64,000 nucleotides of DNA from Paraburkholderia aromaticivorans (lineage in GTDB: Bacteria; Pseudomonadota; Gammaproteobacteria; Burkholderiales; Burkholderiaceae), in contig NZ_CP051516.1 in the NCBI RefSeq assembly GCF_012689525.1, positions 2,046,001-2,110,000 of the forward strand, read 5' to 3'. The position numbers and the translations under genes were made by a program. The notes under the pieces are model-generated. The model worked only from the letters and a program-made list of their open reading frames with translations, did not search any database and was not told the DNA's origin. Shown in pieces: positions 51,537 to 60,344 of the stretch. The first letter of the stretch is position 1. Each line of letters begins with the position of its first letter.

Positions 51537-51748
51537 CGGCTGAAAGCGGCATACTTTGAGGTCGCGGTGCCGATAAATGCAACTGATCGGGCACCAAAAC
51601 GGTCGAACCGTCCACTCACTCACGAATCCGGCGCGGCATCGCGTGCATCATGGTGTTTGCGGTTCTCGCCGCGCCTTCAGGCGCGAGACACTTCGAACCT
51701 CTGCCAAAGCACCCGGGCGCGCCGCGCGAACCAAGGAGGACATGCAAT

Positions 51749-53161
51749 ATGGGCCGACTGATCGTCGTGTCGAATCGCGTCGCAACGCCGACGGAAACCA
51801 AGGGATCGGCCGGCGGCCTCGCGGTCGGTGTATTCGGCGCGCTAAAGGATGCCGGAGGCGTGTGGTTCGGCTGGAGCGGCGACGTGGTCAGCGAGACCGT
51901 CGCCAACGCCGGTCCCACGCTGGAGCAGGACGGTGCGGTGACCTTCGCGACCGTCGGGCTGACGCGCAAGGATTACGACCAGTACTATCGCGGCTTTTCG
52001 AACGCGACGCTGTGGCCGGTGTTCCATTACCGCAACGACCTCGCGCGCTACGAGCGCGAGGAGTACGCGGGCTACCGGCGCGTCAACGCGTGGCTCGCGC
52101 ACAAGCTGATCAAGCTGCTCGAACCCGACGATGTGATCTGGGTTCACGACTACCATCTGATCCCGTTCGCCGAGGCGCTGCGCAACGAGGGCATCACGAA
52201 CCGCATCGGCTTCTTCCTGCACATTCCGTTTCCCGCGCCGCAGATCCTGCTCAACATTCCGCCGCACGAAGAGCTGGTGAAGTCGCTGTCGTGCTACGAC
52301 CTGCTGGGTTTCCAGACCGCCACCGACGAGCTCGCCTTCAAGGACTACGTCACGCGCCACGCGCGCGGCACGGTCGGCGCGGACGGCGTCGTCGAAGCAT
52401 TCGGCCGCAAGCTGCGCACGGGCGTGTACCGGATCGGCGTGTTCCCCGACGAAATCGCCGAGCAGGCGAAGCGTTACGAAAGCCGTCAGCACGTGCTCGA
52501 CCTGAAGCAGAGCCTGGAAGGGCGCAAGCTGATCATGAGCGTCGACCGGCTCGATTACTCGAAGGGTCTCGTCGAGCGGTTCCGCGCGTTCGAGCATCTG
52601 CTGGAGCGCTCGCCGGAATGGCGCGGCAACGTCACGCTGGTGCAGATCGCGCCGCCGACCCGCTCGGACGTCGCAACGTATCAGAAGATTCGCCAGGATC
52701 TGGAGTATGAAGCAGGGCGCATCAACGGCCGCTACTCGGGGCTCGACTACACGCCGATCCGCTATCTGAACCAGCAGTACGACCGCTGGAAGCTGATGTC
52801 GCTATTCCGCGAATCGCAGATCGGTTTCGTGACGCCGCTGCACGACGGCATGAATCTGGTCGCGAAGGAATACGTCGCCGCGCAGAATCCCGACGACCCC
52901 GGCGTACTGGTGCTGTCGATTTTCGCGGGCGCGGCGGCGGAGTTGACCGGCGCGCTGCTGGTCAATCCGCATGACGCGATCGGCATGTGCGAGGCGTTGC
53001 AGCGCGCGTTGCAGATGCCGCTCGACGCGCGTCAGCGGCGTCACGAGATCAACATGGCAGCGCTGCGCAAGAACGATCTCGGCGTGTGGCGGGATACCTT
53101 CCTGCGCGATCTGCGCAGCGTGCCGGCGCAAAAACCGGGTAAGGGCGGCGGGCATAAGTGA
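51749..53161 (+). CDS. otsA: Alpha,alpha-trehalose-phosphate synthase (UDP-forming)
   Basis: OtsA makes trehalose 6-phosphate from UDP-glucose and glucose 6-phosphate, an osmoprotectant route. The 470-residue GT20 enzyme begins at ATG 51749 (MGRLIVVSNRVA); AAGGAGG lies 9 bases upstream. Further motifs are GSAGGLAVG, WVHDYHLIPF, HIPFPAPQI, the sugar-binding SVDRLDYSKG, and the nucleotide-binding PLHDGMNLVAKEYVA. No otsB phosphatase is nearby. The first in-frame ATG lies at 51650 but is not supported. Confidence 0.95.
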   Translation: MGRLIVVSNRVATPTETKGSAGGLAVGVFGALKDAGGVWFGWSGDVVSETVANAGPTLEQDGAVTFATVGLTRKDYDQYYRGFSNATLWPVFHYRNDLARYEREEYAGYRRVNAWLAHKLIKLLEPDDVIWVHDYHLIPFAEALRNEGITNRIGFFLHIPFPAPQILLNIPPHEELVKSLSCYDLLGFQTATDELAFKDYVTRHARGTVGADGVVEAFGRKLRTGVYRIGVFPDEIAEQAKRYESRQHVLDLKQSLEGRKLIMSVDRLDYSKGLVERFRAFEHLLERSPEWRGNVTLVQIAPPTRSDVATYQKIRQDLEYEAGRINGRYSGLDYTPIRYLNQQYDRWKLMSLFRESQIGFVTPLHDGMNLVAKEYVAAQNPDDPGVLVLSIFAGAAAELTGALLVNPHDAIGMCEALQRALQMPLDARQRRHEINMAALRKNDLGVWRDTFLRDLRSVPAQKPGKGGGHK

Positions 53162-53276
53162 TGGGGCGTGTCGACCCGTGCTTGTCCGGCTTCGGGCGCG
53201 GCGGCGTGACCGCGTGTCCAGGCGCTGCGGTTTTACGGAACGCGCGCGTGTGCGCGATCGAATGCCGGGCCAGCGC

Positions 53277-54094
53277 ATGCTGACCACTTTGGCAATTGCG
53301 GGCTATCGCTCGTTGCGCGAGTTGATCCTCCCGCTCGGCCGGCTGAACGTGATCACAGGTCCAAACGGCAGCGGCAAGTCGAGTGTGTATCGTTCGCTGC
53401 GGCTGCTGGCCGAAGCGGCGCGCGGCGGGTTGATTACGTCGCTCGCGCGCGAGGGCGGCTTGCCATCGACGCTATGGGCTGGTCCTGAGCGCTTTTCGCG
53501 GGCCGTGCTGGCGGGCGAGTTCGCGGTTGAACCGCTGCGCCGCAAGGAGCCGGTCAGCCTGCGGCTCGGTTTTTCCGGCGATCAATTCGGCTACGCGATC
53601 GATCTCGGTCTGCCGCTCGTCAATCACGCCACGCGCTTTCCGCTCGATCCCACCATCAAGCGCGAATGCATCTGGAGCGGCCCCGTGCTGCGGCCGTCGG
53701 CCTTGCTGGTCGATCGCCACGGCCCGGCGCTGCGCACGCGCGATGAGCGCGGCGACTGGCAAACCATTCCGCAACCCGTCGCCAGCTTCGACAGCATGAT
53801 GACGGAGTTCTCCGACCCGCGCACCGCGCCCGAGATGATCACGGTGCGCGAGCAGATCCGCTCATGGCGCTTCTACGACCATTTCCGCACCGACGCCGAA
53901 GCGCCCGCGCGTCTGCCGCAGATCGGCACGCACACGCCCGTGCTAGCGAACGACGGCGCGGCCCTCGCCGCGGCCTTGCAAACCATCCGCGAGATCGGCG
54001 ACCCGGTCGCGCTCGATGCGGCCATCGACGCGCAACCCGCATCACCGACGCGGACGATCGCGATCTGCCGCCGTGGAAATGGCCTACGCGCTGA
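53277..54094 (+). pseudogene. Internally deleted AAA-type ATPase gene
   Basis: The frame from ATG 53277 begins like RecF/Smc-type ATPases (LTTLAIAGYRSLRELILPLG) with Walker A ITGPNGSGKSSV. After about residue 255 (ALDAAIDAQ) the reading no longer resembles such an ATPase, and no Walker B or LSDGT-type signature appears. In another frame the sequence ends with DADDRDLPPWKWPTR and a stop at 54092, which looks like a plausible native C-terminus. An internal deletion with frameshift would explain this. In the initial frame the ORF runs on to 54194. No clear ribosome site precedes the ATG. Confidence 0.65.
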
Positions 54095-54326
54095 GCATAA
54101 GAAGCCGTTCACGCGCCGAGCCGTATGTAAGCTGAATGTAACAGCACCGAGGAAATGCAAGACCAGAGGCTTTTTGGTGTCCTGTAGTGAATAATGCTTC
54201 GATGCCGGTGATGCACGCGGCCGGATTGGGTCGTTGCATTGATCGGAGATATCGGCGCTGTCATACTCAGCGCCGCTGACGCGCACCGCCTTCAAGGCGC
54301 AAGCCGTCAGCTCACGGAGACATCAT

Positions 54327-55394
54327 ATGAAGATTGCGCAGATCGCCCCTTTGACCGAATCGGTGCCGCCGAAGCTGTACGGCGGCACGGAGCGCGTCGT
54401 GTCGTACATCACCGAAGCGCTGGTCGATCTCGGCCATGACGTGACGCTGTTCGCGAGCGGCGACTCCGTCACGAGCGCGAAGCTCGAAGCCGTCTGGCCG
54501 CGCGCGCTGCGTCTCGATCCGGGCATTCGCGACCGCGTGGCGCCCCATATGCTGCTGATGGAACTGGTGCGCCGCCAGGCCGAGAATTTCGACGTTCTGC
54601 ATTTTCACCTCGACTACTACTCGTTCTCGGTCTTCAAGCGCCAGGAGACGCCGTTCGTCACGACCATGCACGGCCGCCTCGATTTGCCCGAGCAGCAGCC
54701 GGTGTTCGACACGTTCAACACCGCGCCGGTGATCTCGATTTCGAATTCGCAGCGGCATCCGCTGCCGCAGGCCAAGTGGCTGACCACCGTCTATCACGGC
54801 TTGCCGGAGCAGCTCTACACGCCGCAGCCGGTCGAGCAGAAGTACCTTGCGTTTCTCGGCCGGATTTCGCCGGAAAAACGTGTCGATACCGCGATCCGGA
54901 TTGCCGGCCGCTGCGGTATGCCGATTCGCATCGCCGCGAAAGTGGATGCCGCCGATCGCGAGTACTTCGAGCGCGACATCCGGCCGTTGCTGGACTTGCC
55001 CCACGTGGAGTTCATCGGCGAGATCGCGGATCATCAGAAGGCCGAATTCCTGTCCGGCGCGCACGCGCTGCTGTTTCCGATCGACTGGCCGGAGCCGTTC
55101 GGCCTCGTGATGATCGAAGCGATGGCATGCGGCACGCCGGTGATCGCGTTCAACCGCGGCTCGGTGCCGGAAGTGCTGGAAGACGGCGTGACGGGTTTTA
55201 TCGTCGAAGACGAGATCGGCGCGGTGGCGGCGGTCAATCGCCTGCACAAGATGCCGCGCGCGGGCGTGCGGCAACGCTTCGAAGAGCGCTTCACCTCGCA
55301 TCGCATGGCGCAACAGTATGTGGATGCGTATCAGTTGGTGATTCGCGCGCAGAAGCGTTCGCGCTTCAAGGTGATCGATACATCGGGAGGCTGA
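54327..55394 (+). CDS. Family 4 glycosyltransferase
   Basis: The 355-residue GT-B protein contains the N-terminal GGTERVVSYITEALV motif, followed by DVLHFHLDYYSF. The C-terminal nucleotide-sugar domain begins with FLGRISPEKRVDTAIRIA and carries the E-x7-E motif in WPEPFGLVMIEAMACGTPVIAF. The ribosome site GGAG precedes ATG 54327. Donor and acceptor sugars are not predictable. It resembles single GT4 genes that are not in polysaccharide operons; a terminator follows. Confidence 0.9.
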   Translation: MKIAQIAPLTESVPPKLYGGTERVVSYITEALVDLGHDVTLFASGDSVTSAKLEAVWPRALRLDPGIRDRVAPHMLLMELVRRQAENFDVLHFHLDYYSFSVFKRQETPFVTTMHGRLDLPEQQPVFDTFNTAPVISISNSQRHPLPQAKWLTTVYHGLPEQLYTPQPVEQKYLAFLGRISPEKRVDTAIRIAGRCGMPIRIAAKVDAADREYFERDIRPLLDLPHVEFIGEIADHQKAEFLSGAHALLFPIDWPEPFGLVMIEAMACGTPVIAFNRGSVPEVLEDGVTGFIVEDEIGAVAAVNRLHKMPRAGVRQRFEERFTSHRMAQQYVDAYQLVIRAQKRSRFKVIDTSGG

Positions 55395-55697
55395 GCTGAA
55401 GCGATTCGGCTCGCGCGGCAAGGTGAATAAAGAGCGGCGATGCATGGTGCGCATCGCCGTTTTTTATTGGCGTACGACTTGAGACGATTGGGGGCTTTTG
55501 CATCAGGCAACGGGCGGTGGTCATGGACCGCGGCCCGCGGCTGCGGCCCACAAAAGCTCACCGGCGCGGCGCATGCCGCGTTTCTCACGTTGCAAAGGCA
55601 GGCTGCGCAGGATTGCGTCTGATCCGGCCACCGCTGCTCCGGAACCCGGCGGATCAGACGCACACCCCGCAGACCGGCCATCGGCTAGCGCGCCTGG
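55395..55697. other. Gap between the GT4 gene and the SYLF gene
   Basis: After the terminator at 55435-55465 the remaining 230 bases of this convergent gap hold no supported gene. Confidence 0.5.
55435..55465 (+). terminator. Intrinsic terminator after the GT4 gene
   Basis: CGGCGATGC and GCATCGCCG form a 9-bp stem with a 7-base loop, followed by six T residues, 40 bases after the stop. Confidence 0.85.
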
Positions 55698-56285
55698 CTA
55701 GATCTTCAGGCGCGAAACCTTGGTGCCTTGCAGCGATACATCGGCCATCAGACCGGCGTTGGTCAGCACGATCACGTCGACCGGAGCGGTCGCCGTGGTG
55801 GTGTCGATCGCACCGTTGGCGCCCATCTTGATCAGCGCGACGGACGCGTCGCCGCCCGCCGACCAGCCATCGGCGCTGCGGAATTTGTCCAGTGCGTCCT
55901 GTGTCATGAACAGGAAGATGATTGCCTTCGACTGCGCACCCGCCTGCAGGCCGAACGAACCGGAAATCGTGCTGTAGTAACCGACCGTGCCGCCGCCTAC
56001 GCGCAGCGAACCTTCGCCATACTGTCCGCCGACGACAAAGCCCACCTGCAGCACCGATGGGAACACGAGAACGCCGCGCGCCTTCGAGACCAGTTCGTGC
56101 GAACCCTTCACGGTCGTGTAGAGCCGCGACATGGTGCCCTCGACGCTAGCGTCGATCGACTGGCGTTTGGCTGAATCGGTGGCGGGTGTATCGGGGTTGC
56201 CTTTATTGGTCGTACAACCAGCGAGTGCAAGGCCTCCGAAAGCGAGCGCAGCGGTAGTCTTCAGCATGAAGTTTCGTCTTTGCAT
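55698..56285 (-). CDS. SYLF/YSC84-domain lipoprotein
   Basis: The 195-residue protein has a lipoprotein signal (ALAFGGLALAGC, lipobox LAGC) with an N-terminal Arg-Arg (MQRRNFMLK), which faintly resembles a Tat motif. The SYLF domain is visible as ARGVLVFPSVLQVGFVVGG, then GYYSTISGSFGLQAGAQSKA. Such proteins bind lipids in eukaryotes; bacterial ones are periplasmic/outer-membrane lipoproteins of unclear function. Intact and isolated. Confidence 0.88.
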   Translation of the reverse strand: MQRRNFMLKTTAALAFGGLALAGCTTNKGNPDTPATDSAKRQSIDASVEGTMSRLYTTVKGSHELVSKARGVLVFPSVLQVGFVVGGQYGEGSLRVGGGTVGYYSTISGSFGLQAGAQSKAIIFLFMTQDALDKFRSADGWSAGGDASVALIKMGANGAIDTTTATAPVDVIVLTNAGLMADVSLQGTKVSRLKI

Positions 56286-56721
56286 CGTTTTTCTCCGTCA
56301 TGGTTCCGGGGCGCAACCTCATCTGATTAGCCAGGTTGCCTTTGAGTTATATCACACGCAAGCACAAAAGGCGCACTTCCTCGTCAGGCGAAAAGCCTTG
56401 TGCAGCGGGGGTTTCGGGCTAATCGTAAGGCGCGGGGCCGTAATTTTGACCGGCGTCGGAGCACACCTGAAAGCTACGCGCAGCGCGCGTTCGAATGGGC
56501 TCGGGCGAATCGCGCCGGGTTTCGCCGGAGCCAATAGGAGCAAGGCTGCGACCGTTTCGACCATTCGTTTTTACCGATTTACGCCGCGCGAATCGACCTT
56601 GAAATCCAATTGAAAGTGTTGCCTTGACGCCGCAAATCGGCCCACAAATCGCCTGTTGTTCGGCCCGTCGATCGGCCCGGAATTCGGCCCGGAATTTGGC
56701 CTTTTCGATCCGGGCGCGCGC
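56286..56721. other. Gap between two minus-strand genes
   Basis: This region holds the SYLF gene promoter (not resolved) and, at its right end, a 12-bp minisatellite. Other sequence shows no gene features. Confidence 0.5.
56659..56702. repeat. 12-bp tandem repeat (TCGGCCCGGAAT-like)
   Basis: Copies start at 56660, 56672, 56684 and 56696 (the last degenerate: TTGGCC), with an additional TCGGCCC at 56637. They lie just beyond the stop of the two-helix protein gene, in its 3' untranslated region. Confidence 0.8.
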
Positions 56722-57171
56722 TCAGCCGTGGTTCGCCGGACTCTTGACCGCCGGCGGACGCCGCAGCGCGCGGCGCACCATGCCGATCAGCACGCCGAAC
56801 AGAAACAGCGCCACGGCCGGCACGATCCAGTAGCCGACAAACGCGTGCCAGAGATAGGCCATCAGCGTGGAGCGGCGCACGCTGTATTCGTCGCGGGCGT
56901 CCTGTTGACGCGGCGCATTGGCGGCTAGCACATCGGCCGGACAGCCGGCGGCTTGCGCTTCGTCGGGCTTGCCGTGGCAGCGCGCGGGGGCGCCGGCGGC
57001 GCGCTGCGCGTCGGTGAAATTCCAGCTGGTCAGCGCACGGTCGAGGTCGACGGCGTTGTACGCCATTTCCTCCCGGATCTCGCTCACCGCCACGATCGCC
57101 ACGGGCACCGCCCAAAATATGATGACGACCAGCCACCGCCTCAACCAGCGGTTTTTATGCTTCGATACCAT
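56722..57171 (-). CDS. Hypothetical inner membrane protein with two helices
   Basis: The 149-residue protein has a membrane helix at about 13-31 (WLVVIIFWAVPVAIVAVS), an extracytoplasmic loop of about 70 residues with two Cys (ARCHGKP, AAGCPAD), and a second helix at about 112-130 (WIVPAVALFLFGVLIGM). Basic residues at both ends indicate a periplasmic loop, whose two Cys could form a disulfide. I do not recognise the family. Confidence 0.7.
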   Translation of the reverse strand: MVSKHKNRWLRRWLVVIIFWAVPVAIVAVSEIREEMAYNAVDLDRALTSWNFTDAQRAAGAPARCHGKPDEAQAAGCPADVLAANAPRQQDARDEYSVRRSTLMAYLWHAFVGYWIVPAVALFLFGVLIGMVRRALRRPPAVKSPANHG

Positions 57172-57406
57172 CCTTGCCTCCGATGGATGCTCTGCAGCAC
57201 CAACGACAAGATGGCGGCCCGTCTAATGTTGTATGGGGGGTGGGCCGTCTCCGCAGCCATCATAGAAGAAAAATGGCGGGTTCGGGCGGATGGACTGCGC
57301 AGGAAGGGGCGGGGCGCGGAGTGCGAGCGGCGGACGACAGCGCCGCTGTGTTCGAGTTGAACGCGCTCAGGCGCCGCGCCTGCCGCGCGGCGCCGATTCA
57401 TTGTGT

Positions 57407-57703
57407 TTAATTGGCCGGTGTGGATGACAGGCAGGTCTTCATGAACGCCTTGCGGTCATCACCCTTCTTGCCGGTGGCTTGCGTGTTGCACGCCTTCATC
57501 TTGTCCTGTTGACTCATCGGCGCAGCGGCGGCCGGCTTCGCGGACAGGCAGGTCTTCATGAATGCCTTGCGGTCGTCGCCCTTCTTGTCGGCGGCCTGCT
57601 TGTTACAGTCGGCCATTTTGGTTTGCTGGCTGTTCTGCGCGAACACTGGCGAAACGAGGACAGCACCCAGCACCAGCGTAGCGATAGCGGATTGGATTTT
57701 CAT
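57407..57703 (-). CDS. psiF: PsiF-repeat periplasmic protein
   Basis: The 98-residue protein starts at ATG 57703 with a signal peptide (AIATLVLGAVLVSPVFA). It then has two copies of the PsiF repeat: MADCNKQAADKKGDDRKAFM and MKACNTQATGKKGDDRKAFM, each followed by KTCLS. The two Cys of each repeat are conserved. E. coli psiF is phosphate-starvation inducible, but whether this homologue is so regulated is unknown; no Pho box was recognised. Confidence 0.9.
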   Translation of the reverse strand: MKIQSAIATLVLGAVLVSPVFAQNSQQTKMADCNKQAADKKGDDRKAFMKTCLSAKPAAAAPMSQQDKMKACNTQATGKKGDDRKAFMKTCLSSTPAN

Positions 57704-58150
57704 GTGACACTCCATCGGTGGTGAAAACGTTTTTGGTTGTTCATGCGCGCGGGCGTCAACGGTATCCAGGACCCTCGGCACGTCCATTATGGCAAATGCT
57801 GTCTGCCAGAACGGCTAAAAGCGCAATCCGGTTGACAAGTGCCCACGCTGGTTTTCCCTTACGCGGCGGGGACTGACGGCGGATCGGAGTATGAAATGGC
57901 GAATGGCGCGAGTGTGGAATGATGTTATGCATTCCACATTAAATTCATGAAGCGAATTCAAACGAATTAGCACTAAGCCATTCGATGAGATCGATGAAAA
58001 ATTCAAGCATGTTTTGCGCATTGCTGGACATGCAATTGAATTGTAATTCGTCAGGAAATCCCGCTACCCAACATATGGGTAATATTGACCGCGATGCATG
58101 CCGCTAGTTGTGTCGCTGGTCCGCGCTCACACCGGCCGAGGAGGCTCGTC
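57704..58150. other. AT-rich gap with an inverted repeat
   Basis: This 447-base divergent region is clearly more AT-rich than its surroundings, especially from 57885 to 58085. TGTGGAATG (57913-57921) and CATTCCACA (57930-57938) form a perfect 9-bp inverted repeat with an 8-base loop. No gene is supported. It might be a regulatory region or remnant of transferred DNA. Confidence 0.5.
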
Positions 58151-58447
58151 ATGCACTATCTGTTGATGTACGAACTGGTGTCCGACTACCTCGAACGGCG
58201 CGCAGCGTATCGTGATGAGCATCTGAAGCTTGCGTGGGCCGCCACGGCGCGCGGCGAGTTGTTGCTGGCCGGTGCGCTGGCCGAGCCTACGGACGCTGCC
58301 ATGCTGCTCTTTCAAGGCGACTCGGCCGCTGCCGCCGAAGCCTTTGCCAAGGCCGATCCGTATGTGCTCGCCGGTCTCGTGACACGCTGGCGCGTGCGTG
58401 AATGGTCGACGGTGGTGGGCGAGGGCGCGGCGAAACCCGTGCGCTGA
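58151..58447 (+). CDS. YciI-like protein
   Basis: The 98-residue protein starts at ATG 58151 (MHYLLMYELV). It matches the YCII family: the HLKLAWAATARGELLLAGALAEP segment, and FAKADPYVLAGLVTRWRVREW. The conserved His of the family is present in EHLKLA. Members include small dimeric dehydratases or dehalogenases with a His-Asp pair; the specific function is unknown. The gene has an AGGAGG site upstream. Confidence 0.85.
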   Translation: MHYLLMYELVSDYLERRAAYRDEHLKLAWAATARGELLLAGALAEPTDAAMLLFQGDSAAAAEAFAKADPYVLAGLVTRWRVREWSTVVGEGAAKPVR

Positions 58448-59039
58448 AAGCAGGTCTATCGGTTGTATCGGTAAACGGTCGAGCGGCGGAACCCGTCGCT
58501 TAACGGGTGCTACCGCGCCGCACAGATCGTGCGATTTCCTTTGCGCTGATGCACTGCACATAGATTGCCCGGCGCTGCTTCGCGCTCTTCAGTCGATCGG
58601 CTAAAGCCGAGCCAAAATGCATTGAAATCCCGTGCCGGACGGACAGCCGATTCATAAACGTTATTCGCCGTGATGCCTGCGTGTTGTGCAATGCAATAGC
58701 GTCATTTTTCTGCCAGAAGCGACTGGACTTTTGTGACGGCATTGCGAGGAAAGACACAGCAAAAAGGACAAGATTGTTTCAATCCGTAACACTTGTCTCA
58801 TTCATATTCACGCAAACCCTGGTGATGGTATGCTTCGTGCACAAATTCTCCCATGCACGAGTGAGACCACGTTTTGTGCTTCGCAATAGGGACAAACCGC
58901 ACTAAGTCGGGGCGGTATTGACCAGCCAACAAAACGTACAAAACATATTTGTGCAACCGAGGCCTGCACACGAATCGTGAAAGTTGAATTCGTGGCAGTC
59001 CAAAGCCGCGGCCTGGCCAGGCTGCGTGGAGAAAACCCA
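58448..59039. other. Long leader region of the transposase-domain gene
   Basis: About 590 bases without a supported gene. The right half (58690-58990) is richer in A and T than the genome average. Short open frames here lack ribosome sites and codon bias. A GGAG lies 8 bases before the chosen start at 59040. Confidence 0.5.
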
Positions 59040-60203
59040 ATGTTTTTCGATGAGCTAAGCAATGACGAATGGGCGCTGCTGGCAGCGCTTGTTTCAGATG
59101 AGCCAGCCGTCCGTCTAAACCGACGCGGCCGGCCCCGCGCCGAACCGCGCATCGTGGCGAATGCCGTCCTGTGGATTCTGACAACCGGTGAACCCTGGTC
59201 GAAACTGCCGGGGCGCTATCCGTCGGGTCCGACTTGCCGGCGCCGTTTTGAAGAATGGCAGTTGAACGGCACGCTCCTTGAGATGGTTCGGCTGTTATCG
59301 CAAACCGGGCGCACCTTTGCGTACGTCCCCCAACCGGCGCCGCCCGTCGCGGCCAAACCCGCGGCACCGGCAGCGGAAACTTCCAGCGTGCGCGACGAGC
59401 ATCTGCGTGGCGTGTCCTGGAGAAGCCCCGAGTCGTGGCAAGCGCCCGGCGGTATGTCGAACAGCCTGAGCAGCTGGCGTTCGGCCGATCCGATCGCCGA
59501 CATCACGCGTCAGTTGTCCGGCGCCGCAAATGTGCCGCCGGTGTCTCGTGCGCCAGCGGCACCCGTTGCAGCGCCCGCACGGCATATCGTGCGGGCCGGT
59601 CTGCCGCGTCCGGACGAAGCGCGCGCGGTGGATGCGGCCATGCATGCTTTGGATTTCGCCATCGCGTCGGCGCGCGGCACATCTGCGCCCGACGATCGGC
59701 GCAGCCCGCTGTCGATGAGCCTCGCGCCACGCGGCACGGAAATCGCCGACCGGCGCGGCTACGTGATTTACGTCTCGGCTGAGCAGGTGCCGAACGCCAT
59801 GTATCGCGCGTGGACGGAAATCATGAAGGACGGCAAACGCGTCGAGCGTTCCGGACTCGTCGGCCCGCGCTTCGCGCAAGCCGAGGTGGCGGAGCAATAC
59901 GCGCTCGATTGGGCGCGGCAATGGATCGACCGCGAGTGCCTCACGTTGGCGGCAGCGGCGCAAGCATCGGTTCATGTTTCAGCGAACCCGGCGCCCGTCG
60001 CAGCGCGTCCGTTGCCTGTCTTGCGCCATGTGCCCGAGCCGGTCGCGGCCAATCACGGCGCGCCTTTGCATGGACCGCTCAACGCGCTCCGTGGTCCGTT
60101 GCGCCGTTATCCCGGCGAACCGGCCGCTGCCACCGCGGCGACCGAGAGCAGTGCATCCGATCGTTATCCGTCGTACACAGAACTCATCTCCCACGCGGGG
60201 TGA
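59040..60203 (+). CDS. DUF4096 (IS5-type transposase N-terminal) domain protein with a long C-terminal extension
   Basis: The first about 90 residues match the DUF4096 domain, the DNA-binding N-terminus of IS5-type transposases (DELSNDEWALLAALV, RRGRPRAEPR, WILTTGEPWSKLP, YPSGPTCRRRFEEW). The catalytic DDE part is absent. Instead there are about 290 further residues: a Pro/Ala-rich linker, a central section near 230-300 with RRGYVIYVSAEQVP and EQYALDWARQWIDREC, and a disordered tail. I chose ATG 59040 (387 residues). No terminal inverted repeats were seen. It lies next to exopolysaccharide genes, which suggests a co-opted regulator, an inference. Confidence 0.75.
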   Translation: MFFDELSNDEWALLAALVSDEPAVRLNRRGRPRAEPRIVANAVLWILTTGEPWSKLPGRYPSGPTCRRRFEEWQLNGTLLEMVRLLSQTGRTFAYVPQPAPPVAAKPAAPAAETSSVRDEHLRGVSWRSPESWQAPGGMSNSLSSWRSADPIADITRQLSGAANVPPVSRAPAAPVAAPARHIVRAGLPRPDEARAVDAAMHALDFAIASARGTSAPDDRRSPLSMSLAPRGTEIADRRGYVIYVSAEQVPNAMYRAWTEIMKDGKRVERSGLVGPRFAQAEVAEQYALDWARQWIDRECLTLAAAAQASVHVSANPAPVAARPLPVLRHVPEPVAANHGAPLHGPLNALRGPLRRYPGEPAAATAATESSASDRYPSYTELISHAG

Positions 60204-60344
60204 GCGCGGCGGCTAGCACAGCAGTGCCCCGCGGCCGGTAGGAGCAACCGCCGCAGGTTCCCGCTTCATTCGTTGTGACATTCGCAGTGATTCACCCGTG
60301 TTATCAGAAGGACGCCGTTCGCCGACGCCCCTCATCGACGCGCG

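Noticed and set aside
50051..51559. 502-codon open frame overlapping mscS in another register
   Set aside because: The translated sequence is Arg/Ala-rich with no membrane helices, whereas the alternative frame gives a full MscS protein.
57815..58021. Small minus-strand ORF of 68 codons in the AT-rich gap
   Set aside because: No codon bias or ribosome site; it overlaps the inverted repeat region.
59040..60203. Active IS5 element
   Set aside because: Only the N-terminal domain of a transposase is present, without catalytic DDE residues, terminal inverted repeats or target duplication visible.
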